DNA of 64,000 nt from positions 214,240 through 278,239 of the forward strand of contig NZ_VYTY01000004.1 of assembly GCF_009821115.1 (NCBI RefSeq). Reading direction: 5' to 3'. This document shows, in pieces, positions 46,362 to 58,606 of the stretch. Within the stretch, counting starts at the first letter, position 1. Every line of letters begins with the position of its first letter. Both the position numbers and the translations under genes were made by a program. Under the pieces are notes generated by a model, which made no database searches, was not told where the DNA came from, and saw nothing but the letters and a program-made list of their open reading frames with translations. Source of the stretch: Nitrincola alkalisediminis. GTDB taxonomy: Bacteria > Pseudomonadota > Gammaproteobacteria > Pseudomonadales > Balneatricaceae.

Positions 46362-48134
46362 ATGCGATTGTCAAACCCTGCTAAAAACCTACCTAAGCTA
46401 CATCTTTTGGGGACATTACTGGTTGTTTTTACATTAACCCTGATGCTCGGAGGCCTTTTTTTAGGTCAACGATTTGCTGATCAAATCAACTTTCTAAACA
46501 AGCTCGAAGACTCGGTCGCCCAGCAAATTCAGGATCAGCTGCAATCGGAAATGATCACGTTACGCAATTACTTAGATCATACCCGTGCTCAATCGGACGA
46601 GATTCTTCGTGCTCGCTTAATCGAACAAGTCGATCTTGCGTATGATCTGATGAATACGATTTATCAACAAGAGCGCAATATACGCAATACACAAGAAATC
46701 AAAAAAATGATTGTAGAATCTCTGCGAGAACTGAGGTTTTTTGATGGGCGTGGTTATTTTTTTGTTGATGATATGGAGGGGCGTTTTATCTTACTGCCGA
46801 CAGCACCTGAGTTCGAAGGGCGTCTAATGCCGGATAACCAAGACGATACTGGGCACTTTATTATGCAGGGCTTAATTGAGGCCGCACGCAAGCCTAGAGG
46901 CGAGGGGTTTTCGCAATATCGTTGGTATCATCCAGAACATCCAAGCCAAATGTCAGATAAACTTGCCTATGTTCGGTATTTTGAGCCCTTCGATTGGTTA
47001 ATTGGCACGGGTGATTACACCTACGAGTGGGACAAAAAACAACAGGAGGTTGCCAAGAATTGGATTCGGTCACATCGGTTTGGGCAGTCGGGATACATTA
47101 CCTTATTTGATATTTCAGGGCAGTTGCTTGTGTCGCCGGGGAATGTTGAACTTGAGCAAACACCTCCTACTCAACGCTCACAGATTGAGCAAGCGTCGCT
47201 CAATCAAATGGTATTGACTGCAACCGATGGTGGTGGCTTTGTTGACTATTGGTTTGAAGAGCCATCCACTAAAGTGTTGAGAAAAAAACAAGCGTTAGTT
47301 GGGGTCTACGAAGACTGGGGGTGGATCTTGGCAACCACTATTTTTGAAGACGATTTTAACAGCTTACTCAGTCAAGAGCGGCAAGCCTTCTCAGTGGCGC
47401 AAGCGCGAAACTATCGTCAGTTGTTGATAGGGGGTAGTATTGCTCTGACTCTATCGGTTCTGGCATCCTTGGTGTTTTCGCGCTGGTCCCGACGCCTGTT
47501 CAGAAGCTATCACGAAACCAATCAAGCTCAGCAGCGTCAATTAGAGAAACAAGCAAAAGAGCTAAAGGAGAAAGAAAAGCAGCTTCGCGCCTTAGCTTTT
47601 TTCGACCCGCTGACCTCTTTACCGAATCGACGTTCCTTTATGAACACCTTGTCCAATCGCAATGATGGCCGTCAGTCAGGCGCTGGATATGCCAGTTTAC
47701 TTTTTATCGATCTTGACAACTTCAAACCCTTAAACGACAGCTATGGTCACGACTATGGGGATTTGCTGTTACAACAGATAGCCGATCGATTGCAGGAAGG
47801 TGTCGATGGGAATTGTTTTGTTGCACGTTTAGGCGGGGATGAGTTTGTTGTGCTAGTCGACGATGCAGGTGAAGATGTACAGAAAGCCTATACTCGAACT
47901 GAAAATGTTATTTTGAGTCTACAAGGTGACCTTGCGGATCTGTATCAACTCAGAGATATTCAGTATCCAATTACCATTAGCATTGGTGCTACGGTGTTTT
48001 GTGCAGGGGAAAAGCCCGTCGATGCGCTTTTGAAAGAAGCCGATCTGGCCATGTATGCATCCAAAGCAAAAGGCCGCAATGGCTTTACATTTTTTGAGCC
48101 ATCGCAAGTGCAAAGTAACAACGAAGAAATCTAA
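46362..48134 (+). CDS. Cache-domain diguanylate cyclase
   Basis: A 590-residue protein. Membrane helix at about 15-38, a long periplasmic part with two Cache-type repeats (about 90-225: RFFDGRGYFFVDDMEGRFIL, FDWLIGTGDYTYEWDKKQ; and about 235-330: SGYITLFDISGQLLVSPG), second helix (about 350-370), a charged coiled coil and a GGDEF domain (about 420-580; FDPLTSLPNRRSF, RLGGDEFVVLV). The active site is intact, so c-di-GMP synthesis is expected. No RxxD inhibitory site precedes the GGDEF loop, so product feedback by that route is unlikely. Confidence 0.94.
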   Translation: MRLSNPAKNLPKLHLLGTLLVVFTLTLMLGGLFLGQRFADQINFLNKLEDSVAQQIQDQLQSEMITLRNYLDHTRAQSDEILRARLIEQVDLAYDLMNTIYQQERNIRNTQEIKKMIVESLRELRFFDGRGYFFVDDMEGRFILLPTAPEFEGRLMPDNQDDTGHFIMQGLIEAARKPRGEGFSQYRWYHPEHPSQMSDKLAYVRYFEPFDWLIGTGDYTYEWDKKQQEVAKNWIRSHRFGQSGYITLFDISGQLLVSPGNVELEQTPPTQRSQIEQASLNQMVLTATDGGGFVDYWFEEPSTKVLRKKQALVGVYEDWGWILATTIFEDDFNSLLSQERQAFSVAQARNYRQLLIGGSIALTLSVLASLVFSRWSRRLFRSYHETNQAQQRQLEKQAKELKEKEKQLRALAFFDPLTSLPNRRSFMNTLSNRNDGRQSGAGYASLLFIDLDNFKPLNDSYGHDYGDLLLQQIADRLQEGVDGNCFVARLGGDEFVVLVDDAGEDVQKAYTRTENVILSLQGDLADLYQLRDIQYPITISIGATVFCAGEKPVDALLKEADLAMYASKAKGRNGFTFFEPSQVQSNNEEI

Positions 48135-48185
48135 GGTTATTTAAATTGGCGTGTATAACGTCCAACCCCTAACGAGGTATTAACG

Positions 48186-48827
48186 ATGACATGGTCACCT
48201 ACATTTGACGCAAAGGATGTTGTGATTCAAGAAGATAAACGTGTGTTTGACGGCTTCTTTAAAATGCATCGTTTAACACTGAGTCATGCCTGTTTTGAGC
48301 GGGCACCTATGACCATTACACGTGAAATTTTTCGTCGCGGCAATGCGGTGGTTGTCTTGTTGTTTGATCCTATCCGTGAGAGTCTGGTGTTGATCGAGCA
48401 GTTCAGAGCAGGTGCGGTTGATGCACCCGGAGGTCCTTGGTTGTTGGAATTGGTTGCGGGTATGGTCGAGCCAGGTGAGTCGATTCAAGAGGTTGCCGAA
48501 CGTGAGACACAAGAGGAAGCCGGCATCACCGTCAAGCACTTAGCGCCCATTCTTGGCTATTTACCCAGCCCTGGCGGTATGGATGAGTGGATTGATTTAT
48601 GGTATGGCTTCGTTGATGCGTCATTGGCCTCTGGAATACACGGCTTGGATTCCGAGCACGAAGACATTCGAGTGCTAAGCTTACCTGCACAAGAGGTGTT
48701 CGACTTGCTTGATCAAGGACGTTTGAATAACGGTGCAATCATTATTGGCGTACAATGGTTAAGAATACACTATGATCGAATTGTACAAGAGGGTGTTGAA
48801 GTGATGCGGAAGAGCAATGAAACGTAA
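48186..48827 (+). CDS. nudF: ADP-ribose pyrophosphatase NudF
   Basis: A 213-residue Nudix hydrolase. The box is GMVEPGESIQEVAERETQEEAGI, and the loop LGYLPSPGGMDEWIDLWYG downstream matches ADP-ribose pyrophosphatases. It recycles ADP-ribose to AMP and ribose-5-phosphate. The yqiB-like gene begins inside its 3' end (overlap 11 bp). Confidence 0.95.
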   Translation: MTWSPTFDAKDVVIQEDKRVFDGFFKMHRLTLSHACFERAPMTITREIFRRGNAVVVLLFDPIRESLVLIEQFRAGAVDAPGGPWLLELVAGMVEPGESIQEVAERETQEEAGITVKHLAPILGYLPSPGGMDEWIDLWYGFVDASLASGIHGLDSEHEDIRVLSLPAQEVFDLLDQGRLNNGAIIIGVQWLRIHYDRIVQEGVEVMRKSNET

Positions 48828-49260
48828 GTATGTTCCTGACCTGACACGTCAAATGGCTGTTTGCCAAGCGAATTATGCACGCCTGCAAAAACTGCTGCCT
48901 AAAGCGGGCGAACACCCTGTCCGCGAGTTTCGGGTGGTTTGGCATCAGAAACACGTCTTGGTCCGTTTGCACATAGACGAAGAGTTTCGCTATACCAGCT
49001 CGGTGGTGATGACCCATATTCATGAGCCTTATTCCCCTTGGCTTGAGTCCCCACAATTGGTGATACGCTTGTACCACGACGCCTTAATGGCTGAGGTCAT
49101 TTGTGCGCGCCGACGCAAGCAGCTCAGTGGGGTTTATGGTTACCCCAATCGCAACATGCATCAGCCCGATGAAAAGATTCAACTCAATCTTTTTTTAGGT
49201 GAATGGCTGAACCAGTGTTTAAACCATGGTCATCAGCTTGAAGTCGCACTTCCCGAATGA
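48817..49260 (+). CDS. yqiB: DUF1249 family protein YqiB
   Basis: A 147-residue cytoplasmic protein with the conserved segments YVPDLTRQMAVCQANYARL at the start, VTHIHEPYSPWL-like VMTHIHEPYSPWLESP, and YPNRNMHQPDEKIQLNLFLGEWL near the end. These match the DUF1249 family, which is always found between nudF and cpdA/yqiA. No biochemical role is established. Confidence 0.92.
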   Translation: MKRKYVPDLTRQMAVCQANYARLQKLLPKAGEHPVREFRVVWHQKHVLVRLHIDEEFRYTSSVVMTHIHEPYSPWLESPQLVIRLYHDALMAEVICARRRKQLSGVYGYPNRNMHQPDEKIQLNLFLGEWLNQCLNHGHQLEVALPE

Positions 49261-49306
49261 GCCCCATGCCGTTGCTATAACACCGTATAACTTCATGAGA
49301 AAATGA

Positions 49307-51840
<2,534 letters not shown>

Positions 51841-51850
51841 GGTCTCCACC

Positions 51851-51877
51851 GAGTTCAGCTAAGGCTCAGCTGAACTC
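51851..51877 (+). terminator. Terminator-like hairpin after parE
   Basis: GAGTTCAGCT and AGCTGAACTC form a 10-bp perfect stem with a 7-nt loop, 10 bp after the parE stop. The following AGGTTTAA is a weak T-tract. Confidence 0.55.
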
Positions 51878-51914
51878 AGGTTTAATCCAGCCTAATTACC
51901 CAAAGGAGACAGAG

Positions 51915-52373
51915 ATGAACTCAACAAGACGCGCTGTATTACTGTCGATTCTTGCCTTGCCTGTGATGGGGTGTGCATCCTTAAAAGGGGCCTACGAAAA
52001 GCCGCATGTCAAGGTAACGTCTTTCACGATGGTGCCGAATCAACAAGGGATTGCCCCCAAGTTTGCCATAGGTCTAGAGGTGGTGAATCCGAACCGAGTG
52101 GGATTGAACCTGCGTGGGATGAGCTACAGTGTAGAGGTTGAGAATTATCGAATTCTAAGCGGTGCTGCACCGGATTTACCCTCTGTGCCTGCGTATGGCA
52201 GTGCCAACTTTGTCATAGAGGCCAGCCCCGATTTATTGGGCAGTGCGCGTTTGATCAGCGATGTTTTATCCTCGCAACGCAATCAGTACAACTACACCTT
52301 CAAAGCGCGCATTGATGCAGGATCCTTGATTCCCTTCATCAATGTTGAAGAATCCGGGCGTTTTAATTTTTAA
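51915..52373 (+). CDS. LEA type 2 (water-stress) lipoprotein
   Basis: A 152-residue lipoprotein: signal peptide with lipobox LPVMGC (cysteine about 20), then a LEA_2/WHy-type domain with IGLEVVNPNRVGLNLRGMSYSVEVEN and a closing PFINVEESGRFNF. LEA_2 proteins are associated with desiccation or osmotic stress, but the function in bacteria is little known. It has an AAAGGAGA ribosome site. It lies just upstream of the sensor kinase, 9 bp apart, and may be co-transcribed with it. Confidence 0.9.
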   Translation: MNSTRRAVLLSILALPVMGCASLKGAYEKPHVKVTSFTMVPNQQGIAPKFAIGLEVVNPNRVGLNLRGMSYSVEVENYRILSGAAPDLPSVPAYGSANFVIEASPDLLGSARLISDVLSSQRNQYNYTFKARIDAGSLIPFINVEESGRFNF

Positions 52374-52382
52374 ATCTGGCCG

Positions 52383-54287
52383 ATGATGCAGTTTCAGCAG
52401 TGGATTCCTAAAAGTGTCAGCACGCGCTTGATGCTGGCCTTTGCAACCGTTGCCTTGATGACCTTGTTGGCCGCGGGGTTTGCCTCCCACAGCAATGGGC
52501 TTTTGCAACAGCGCTTAGAGCAGATTCGGGCGGATAGCATTGAAGTGCTCTATGCTTCCGCACGTTTGAATGAGCTCAGCCAACAACTCACAGCGCTGGT
52601 CCCGCGTTTAATCAGTGCCGACTCAAACTATGTGCGGCAGCGCACTAGGGAGCAGCTAAACCGCGTCTTAGCTGAAATGCAGACGTGGGTGATTCATCTG
52701 CCCGACTACAACCGTTATTTCATCGAAATCAGTGACCAGATTCGTTACAGCATTGGCCTGATTCATCAAACCGTTGAAGAGCGCCATCGCCATGCTCAGT
52801 CGTCGGATCAGCAACGTTTGCGCCTCTACCCACTCTACGTCGAGGTGAATCAAGCCTTGGATCAACGCCCCTTATCAGCCTATTCAGAGGCATTTTTGTC
52901 CACACGCTTAAGCCTAAGTTATTTGTTTGCGCTGGCTGAAAAAGTACACACGGACAGTACATTTAAGGAGTTGGATTACACCTTCTTACGCTTGGAAGCC
53001 TTAGTGGCAGAGATACAAGCCTTGCAGCACAAGGATGACGATCTAATACGCGCATTTGACAATGCCCCTATCGATGCGTTGTTCTTACTGGTTTCCCGTG
53101 AGGGACCGCTCTTTACCGAAAAAAACCGTGAACTCGACCTGCGCTATCAAGAAGAATTCTTGGTGAACAATAGCCAGCGCCATATACAGCAGCTGGCGGC
53201 TCAAATCTCACAGTACACCGAGCGAGTAAACCAGCGTGTTGATGATGAAATTGCAGAGGCGGGCCTGTCGGTCTCCAAAGCGAGGGATGCAACTCTGATG
53301 CTGTCCATCATGAGTTTGCTGCTCGCAGCGAGCGTGTCTTGGTTCTACGTGAGGCGGAACATACTGGGCCGTTTGGTGAGGTTGCAATCCAATATGCACT
53401 CCATCGCCAGCGGTACTTTGAGCATCAATGTCATTCAAGAAGGGCAGGATGAAATCTCTGAAATGGCCAAAGATCTCAAAACCTTTCAAGAAGCGGCGGT
53501 TCAGACAGAAGCGATGCATCGCCAATTGGCCGCGGAAACGCAAGAGCGATTAGACACCGAAAAGCGTTTACGACTGGCACAGCAAGACTTGATTCAAGCA
53601 GGTAAACTGGCCGCGCTGGGGCAGTTAAGCGTGGCGATTACACACGAAATTAACCAACCCCTTGCGGTGATGCGCAACCAACTGCACAGTGTTGGCCTGT
53701 GTCTGGACAAGGGCTTAATGGATCAAGCCAAATCCGGGGTAGAGAGGCTCACCCAACAGTTGGAAAAAACGGCCGGGATTACGCACCACTTACGTGGCTT
53801 TGCCCGAAAAACCGATCAAAAACCCTATCCCATCCTCTTGGCGCCCGTCATTGATGCAGCGGTTGAATTGCTTAAGTCAAAATCCAGCCATTGCCAGCCT
53901 GAGTTGACAGGCGATGCCGATGTTTGGGTGATGGCTGAGCCGATTCGACTTGAGCAAGTGATGGTTAACCTGATTATGAATGCACTGGATGCGGTTCAAC
54001 AGAGCCAAAATCCGTCTGTGCGCGTCTCTTGGAGCGTCTGTACGAACGCCGAGTGGGTCGAAATCCTTGTTGAAGACAACGGACCGGGTATAGAATCGGA
54101 CTGCAAGGAGCATATATTCGACCCTTACTTTACCACCAAGTCACCCGGCAAGGGGTTAGGTCTTGGGTTATCGATTAGTTACAACATCTTACAGGACTTT
54201 GATGGGCGCATTTCCTTGATGGACACGACATCCGGTGCCTGTTTTCAAATCATGATTCCGATGGCATCCGACACGACACCTGTTTAA
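52383..54287 (+). CDS. Sensor histidine kinase (DctB/PgtB-like)
   Basis: A 634-residue membrane kinase. Two helices (about 15-37 and 308-325) flank a 270-residue, almost entirely helical periplasmic sensor, then HAMP (about 328-380), a coiled coil and HisKA with the phosphoacceptor in QLSVAITHEINQPLAVMRNQL. HATPase boxes NLIMNALDAV, EDNGPGI and GLGLGLSISYNIL are complete. The large helical sensor is like TorS/PgtB-type kinases. It precedes a sigma-54 response regulator by 106 bp and the phn-type operon lies just beyond, so it probably senses the transporter's substrate or a derived compound. Confidence 0.93.
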   Translation: MMQFQQWIPKSVSTRLMLAFATVALMTLLAAGFASHSNGLLQQRLEQIRADSIEVLYASARLNELSQQLTALVPRLISADSNYVRQRTREQLNRVLAEMQTWVIHLPDYNRYFIEISDQIRYSIGLIHQTVEERHRHAQSSDQQRLRLYPLYVEVNQALDQRPLSAYSEAFLSTRLSLSYLFALAEKVHTDSTFKELDYTFLRLEALVAEIQALQHKDDDLIRAFDNAPIDALFLLVSREGPLFTEKNRELDLRYQEEFLVNNSQRHIQQLAAQISQYTERVNQRVDDEIAEAGLSVSKARDATLMLSIMSLLLAASVSWFYVRRNILGRLVRLQSNMHSIASGTLSINVIQEGQDEISEMAKDLKTFQEAAVQTEAMHRQLAAETQERLDTEKRLRLAQQDLIQAGKLAALGQLSVAITHEINQPLAVMRNQLHSVGLCLDKGLMDQAKSGVERLTQQLEKTAGITHHLRGFARKTDQKPYPILLAPVIDAAVELLKSKSSHCQPELTGDADVWVMAEPIRLEQVMVNLIMNALDAVQQSQNPSVRVSWSVCTNAEWVEILVEDNGPGIESDCKEHIFDPYFTTKSPGKGLGLGLSISYNILQDFDGRISLMDTTSGACFQIMIPMASDTTPV

Positions 54288-54393
54288 CTCATGGCAAATG
54301 TTTGGCAAGATGGTGTAATTAGCTAAATCCCCGTTGTTATGACGAATAGCCAGCCCTTATTAATGCGTTACCCAAAACGATAAGAATCCGCCT

Positions 54394-55752
54394 ATGTCCC
54401 AATTACCGATAGTTTGTATTGTTGACGACGATCCTTCTGTTCTCGACAGTTTTGCCGAAATGCTGACCCTTGAAGGCTTTGAACCTCGATGCTTTAGTGG
54501 GCCCTCGCTGCTGCTGACCTTTTTGCAACAAAATCCCAATGCCGTTGTACTGAGCGATGTGTGCATGCCGGACGTGGATGGCATGCAGCTGCTTGCACAC
54601 CTGCAAAACCTTGATGCGGAGTTACCGGTTGTTTTAATGAGTGGCCATGGCGATATTCCGATGGCAACGCAAGCCATGCGTGAAGGGGCCGTTGATTTTT
54701 TGGAGAAACCCGTCTCGCCCTCGCTTTTGGTTGAACGCTTACGCCAAGCGCAACGTCAGCGCAAATGGGTGCTTGCGCGTCGTGAGCAGCAGTTGTGCCA
54801 AGACGACAAAGCCATTGTCGAGCGCCATGTTGTGGGCGAGTCCCCCGGCATTAAACAACTTCACGAGCAAATTTTGGTGCTGGCCAATGCCGATGTAGAC
54901 ACCCTGATCTACGGTGAAACGGGCAGCGGTAAGGACGTCGTCGCTCGCGCACTGCACGATGCGAGTCAGCGTCGTCACCATCCGTTTATCGCGATCAACT
55001 GCGGTGCCATGCCCGAAAACCTTATCGAAAGCGAACTCTTTGGTTACGAAGCTGGCGCTTTTACTGGGGCGAAACAGCGTCAAATGGGGAAAATAGAGGC
55101 CGCCTCAGGAGGCACACTGTTCCTAGATGAAATTGAAACCATGCCGTTGACAGCGCAAATTCGGCTGTTGCGCGTGTTACAGGAGCGCAGCCTGGAGCGT
55201 CTTGGCAGCACACAATCCATTCAGGTGAACATTCGCGTGATCGCCGCAAGCAAAGACGATTTACAGCGAATCAGTGAAAAAGGACTGTTTCGTCTCGATT
55301 TATACTACCGCTTAAACGTTGCGAGCTTGAGGCTTCCGCCCTTGAGAGAGCGCGGTGATGATATCCTGATGCTGTTTCAGCATTACTGCCAACTGGCCGC
55401 CGAACGCTTTCAAAAAGCCTGCCCACCGATACGCGCCCATCATCAAGAAAAACTTCTGCACTATGCCTGGCCAGGCAATGTCAGAGAGTTGCGCAACACG
55501 GCAGATCGTTTTGTGCTGGGCATCGAAGGCGATGGCTTTTCTTTGAACGATACGTCGCAGGCTATCCGTGCTCCTGCGCTCGATGAGTTTGATCAGAAGC
55601 TTGAAGACTATGAGCGCAAGCTGATTGAAGACTCCTTAGCCGCCGCTGCGGGTCAAATAGGCAAAGCCGCCGAGCAGTTAAAAATGTCTCGTAAAACCCT
55701 GTATCGCAAAATGAAAAAATTCCAGTTGGACAAGCAAACGTTTAGAGCCTGA
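54394..55752 (+). CDS. Sigma-54-dependent response regulator (NtrC/DctD/PgtA type)
   Basis: A 452-residue activator: receiver domain (1-120; CIVDDDPSVLDSF, phospho-Asp in SDVCMPDVDG, PVVLMSGHGDIP), AAA+ domain (about 140-370) with Walker A GETGSGKDVVARALHD and the sigma-54-contact loop GAFTGAKQR, and a C-terminal Fis-type helix-turn-helix (GKAAEQLKMSRKTLYRKMKK). All parts needed to open a sigma-54 promoter are intact. A -24/-12 promoter lies 134 bp after its stop, before the phnD-like gene. Confidence 0.95.
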   Translation: MSQLPIVCIVDDDPSVLDSFAEMLTLEGFEPRCFSGPSLLLTFLQQNPNAVVLSDVCMPDVDGMQLLAHLQNLDAELPVVLMSGHGDIPMATQAMREGAVDFLEKPVSPSLLVERLRQAQRQRKWVLARREQQLCQDDKAIVERHVVGESPGIKQLHEQILVLANADVDTLIYGETGSGKDVVARALHDASQRRHHPFIAINCGAMPENLIESELFGYEAGAFTGAKQRQMGKIEAASGGTLFLDEIETMPLTAQIRLLRVLQERSLERLGSTQSIQVNIRVIAASKDDLQRISEKGLFRLDLYYRLNVASLRLPPLRERGDDILMLFQHYCQLAAERFQKACPPIRAHHQEKLLHYAWPGNVRELRNTADRFVLGIEGDGFSLNDTSQAIRAPALDEFDQKLEDYERKLIEDSLAAAAGQIGKAAEQLKMSRKTLYRKMKKFQLDKQTFRA

Positions 55753-55814
55753 TGGGACATTGGTGACCTATCGCCTGAAAAATCACCCGTTTGAATGGGG
55801 CAGATGTGTCCCAT
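55752..55814. promoter_or_regulatory. Candidate enhancer half-sites for the sigma-54 regulator
   Basis: ATGGGACA (55752-55759) and its reverse complement TGTCCCAT (55807-55814) lie 72-134 bp upstream of the -24/-12 promoter, in the range where NtrC-type activators bind. Their 47-bp separation is about 4.5 helical turns from edge to edge. This is a match in position and symmetry, not a known site. Confidence 0.4.
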
Positions 55815-55885
55815 TTTTTGGGCAGGTGAATAGACTTTTTTCTTGATTCTATTCTAACGATATGAAAAATAATGACTATTTTGTG

Positions 55886-55902
55886 TTGGTATCGCTTTTG
55901 CT
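55886..55902 (+). promoter_or_regulatory. Sigma-54 (-24/-12) promoter of the phn-type operon
   Basis: TTGGTATCGCTTTTGCT fits the consensus TTGGCACGNNNNTTGCT, with GG and GC exactly 10 bp apart. It is 80 bp before the phnD-like start and just downstream of the gene for a sigma-54 activator. Confidence 0.85.
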
Positions 55903-55981
55903 CTGTATTTGCGTACCCGCACTGCATTTTCCCAATACAGTTGGCGGCTAACAATACAATAATAATTCGGAGATTCTTCAC

Positions 55982-56995
55982 ATGAGTTTACTCACCCTTG
56001 GTCGTCTCGGTATTACCACGTCACTGATCGTTGCTTTATCCACCTCTGCAGCATTTGCAGCCGATTGTGGGCATCGCGGTGCATTGGATGATCGCTTCTG
56101 CGATGAGAACATGGACATGGTGGCCGACACCCCCAAAGACTCCAGCCGTTGGCGCAACCCCAGTACATTGGTGTTCACCTATACCCCGGTGGAAGACCCC
56201 GCTGTGTACCAAGATGCATTTGCTGATTTCCAACGCCACCTATCTGAAGCCACTGGCAAACGAGTGGTCTACTACAACGTTCACTCCAACTCGGCACAAG
56301 TCGAAGCCATGCGCTCAGGGCGCTTGCATATCGCAGGCTTCTCAACAGGGCCAACAGGCTATGCTGTGAACCTTGCAGGCTATGTACCGATTGCAGTAAA
56401 AGGCTATGAAAATGAATTCCAAGGCTACAATCTGATCACCATCGTGCGTGCCGACAGTGATATTCAAACGATGGAAGACCTCAAAGGCCGTACAGTGGCT
56501 CATACCGCCGTATCGTCCAACTCAGGTAACCTAGCCCCTAGAGCCTTGTTTCCGGCCTTAGGTGTTGTACCGGATGAAGATTATAAAGTGGCCTATTCTG
56601 GCAAGCATGACCAATCCGTAATGGGCGTGTTGACCGGTGACTACGATGCAGCCCCCGTTGCTTCCGATGTGTACGATCGCATGGTTGAAGCAGGCCGTGT
56701 GAAGGCAGAGGACTTTAGAGTTATTTACCGCAGTGCACGTTTTCCCACCTCCGCATTTGGCTATGCACATGACTTGCATCCCGAGTTAGTGGAAAAAATC
56801 AAAGACGCCTTCGACTCTTACCGCTTTCCGCCCGAAATGCAGGCAAACTTTGACGGCGCAGATCGCTTTTTCCCAATTACCTACAAAGACGACTGGGAAG
56901 TTGTTCGTGATATAGCACACGCCACCGGTACCGCGTACACAGAGCGCGGTTTGCAACAATTGGCTGAGCGTGAAGCTGCCGCCGCGAAAAAATAA
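55982..56995 (+). CDS. phnD: PhnD-type periplasmic substrate-binding protein
   Basis: A 337-residue binding protein of the phosphonate/phosphite/phosphate family. A signal peptide ends near SAAFAADCG. The mature protein has FTYTPVEDPAVYQDAF and HIAGFSTGPTGYAVN, and ends VRDIAHATG...GLQQLAE. Such proteins bind phosphonates, phosphite or small phosphorylated compounds; the ligand cannot be deduced. It is the first gene of an ABC operon and lies behind a sigma-54 promoter, rather than a recognisable Pho box. Confidence 0.9.
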   Translation: MSLLTLGRLGITTSLIVALSTSAAFAADCGHRGALDDRFCDENMDMVADTPKDSSRWRNPSTLVFTYTPVEDPAVYQDAFADFQRHLSEATGKRVVYYNVHSNSAQVEAMRSGRLHIAGFSTGPTGYAVNLAGYVPIAVKGYENEFQGYNLITIVRADSDIQTMEDLKGRTVAHTAVSSNSGNLAPRALFPALGVVPDEDYKVAYSGKHDQSVMGVLTGDYDAAPVASDVYDRMVEAGRVKAEDFRVIYRSARFPTSAFGYAHDLHPELVEKIKDAFDSYRFPPEMQANFDGADRFFPITYKDDWEVVRDIAHATGTAYTERGLQQLAEREAAAAKK

Positions 56996-57077
56996 CCGTC
57001 CACTTTTTTATCCTCTTTGAACTCAGGCCATCTTATTTCGATGGTCTTGGGTTCGCTATGCCTATAAGGATACTGCT

Positions 57078-57833
57078 ATGAGCCGTCTTGAAATACGTGA
57101 GCTTAATCATGCCTATGTGTCGAATAAACCCATCTTAAAAAACATTAATATAGAAATTGATGAGCCGGGCGTTATTGCGATTATTGGACCGTCTGGAACC
57201 GGAAAAAGCACCCTTTTGAGATGCATTAACCGACTGATTCAACCAACCGATGGCAGCATTTTGTTCAAGGACAAAGATGTTGCGAAGATCAAAGGCAAAT
57301 CACTCAGAGAAGTACGCCGCCAAATAGGCATGGTGTTTCAGGAATACAATTTAGTTGAACGTCTCTCTGTGTTGGAAAATGTCTTAACGGGGCGTTTGGG
57401 CTATATGTCAGCATGGAGTGCTTGGCGGCGCAACTTCAGCGATAAAGACATTAAGCGCGCCTTCGAATTATTGGCATTTGTAGGGCTCAGTGACTTTGCG
57501 ATGCAACGCGCCGACAGCCTGTCGGGTGGCCAGCGCCAGCGTGTCGGCATTGCGCGTGCCCTTATGCAAGAACCCGTGATTCTGCTGGCAGATGAGCCAA
57601 CCTCATCCTTGGACCCCAAAACATCGGTAGAGATTATGGAGCTGTTGAGACAGCTGGCACAGGATAAAGGCATTCCCACCCTCGTCAACATTCACGATGT
57701 CAACCTTGCCAAGCGTTACGCCCAACGTATGATCGGCATGAGTGGTGGCCAAGTGGTGTATGACGGCAAGCCAGATGGCATTACCGATACGCATCTAAAA
57801 TCCATTTATGGGGGTGAGTCATGGCTACAATAG
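57078..57833 (+). CDS. phnC: PhnC-type ABC transporter ATP-binding protein
   Basis: A 251-residue ABC ATPase. Walker [13 protein letters not shown] (about residue 38), Q-loop [25 protein letters not shown] (a PhnC-typical segment), signature [15 protein letters not shown], Walker [16 protein letters not shown] and an H-loop in NIHDVNLAK are complete. It powers import with the two permeases that follow. It overlaps the first permease gene by 13 bp. Confidence 0.95.
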   Translation: MSRLEIRELNHAYVSNKPILKNINIEIDEPGVIAIIGPSGTGKSTLLRCINRLIQPTDGSILFKDKDVAKIKGKSLREVRRQIGMVFQEYNLVERLSVLENVLTGRLGYMSAWSAWRRNFSDKDIKRAFELLAFVGLSDFAMQRADSLSGGQRQRVGIARALMQEPVILLADEPTSSLDPKTSVEIMELLRQLAQDKGIPTLVNIHDVNLAKRYAQRMIGMSGGQVVYDGKPDGITDTHLKSIYGGESWLQ

Positions 57834-58606
57834 TTGACCGTCAAAACCCTTTTAAAACTTCGCTGTCCACCAAGTTCTTATGGCTGGGGCTGTTCGTTTA
57901 CCTAGCCTATGCCTTCACAACCTTGGATATTGGCTGGGATCGTTTTGTCCTGGGCCTTGACCAAGGAGGGCGCTTACTTGATCGACTGTTTCCACCCAAC
58001 TTTACTCGTTGGGAATTGTTGTTACATGACTTAATTGAAAGTCTTCAAATCGCCATTATCGCCAGTGTGGCGGGTATTTTTATTTCCTTATTCGTTGGGC
58101 TCATGGCCGCTCGCAATATGATGCCAAACGTGATTAGTATCCCCGTGCGTGTGTTTATTGCGCTGTGCCGTACTTTTCACCCGGTGATTATTGCCATTTT
58201 GTTTGTGAAGGCGGTGGGCTTTGGAGCCCTTGCCGGGATTTTAACCCTGACCGTGGCTTCCATTGGCTTTGTCGCCAAACTCTTTGCCGAAGCCATTGAA
58301 GAAATCTCCTTCAAACAAGTCGAAGCGATCCGGGCCACGGGGGCAGGCTTTATCAGCACCATTGTGTTTGGGGTGATTCCTCAAGTGTTTTCGCGATTTA
58401 TTGGCTTTTCCATCTATCAATTAGACTCCAACTTGCGCAACTCCACCATGGTGGGGATCGTTGGCGCCGGTGGTCTAGGGGGAACACTCTTCTCGGCCTT
58501 CCAGCGTTTCGATTATGACTTTGTGACAGCCATCTTGTTGGCCATTATTGCCCTGATCTTAGTGGGCGAAGCCTTATCCAATCTTGTACGGAGGATCTTC
58601 CAATGA
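57821..58606 (+). CDS. phnE: PhnE-type ABC transporter permease 1
   Basis: A 261-residue permease with about five to six membrane helices. The EAA-type loop [23 protein letters not shown], which docks on PhnC, and [21 protein letters not shown] near the C-terminus are PhnE features. Its stop overlaps the second permease start by 4 bp (ATGA). Confidence 0.93.
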   Translation: MATIVDRQNPFKTSLSTKFLWLGLFVYLAYAFTTLDIGWDRFVLGLDQGGRLLDRLFPPNFTRWELLLHDLIESLQIAIIASVAGIFISLFVGLMAARNMMPNVISIPVRVFIALCRTFHPVIIAILFVKAVGFGALAGILTLTVASIGFVAKLFAEAIEEISFKQVEAIRATGAGFISTIVFGVIPQVFSRFIGFSIYQLDSNLRNSTMVGIVGAGGLGGTLFSAFQRFDYDFVTAILLAIIALILVGEALSNLVRRIFQ

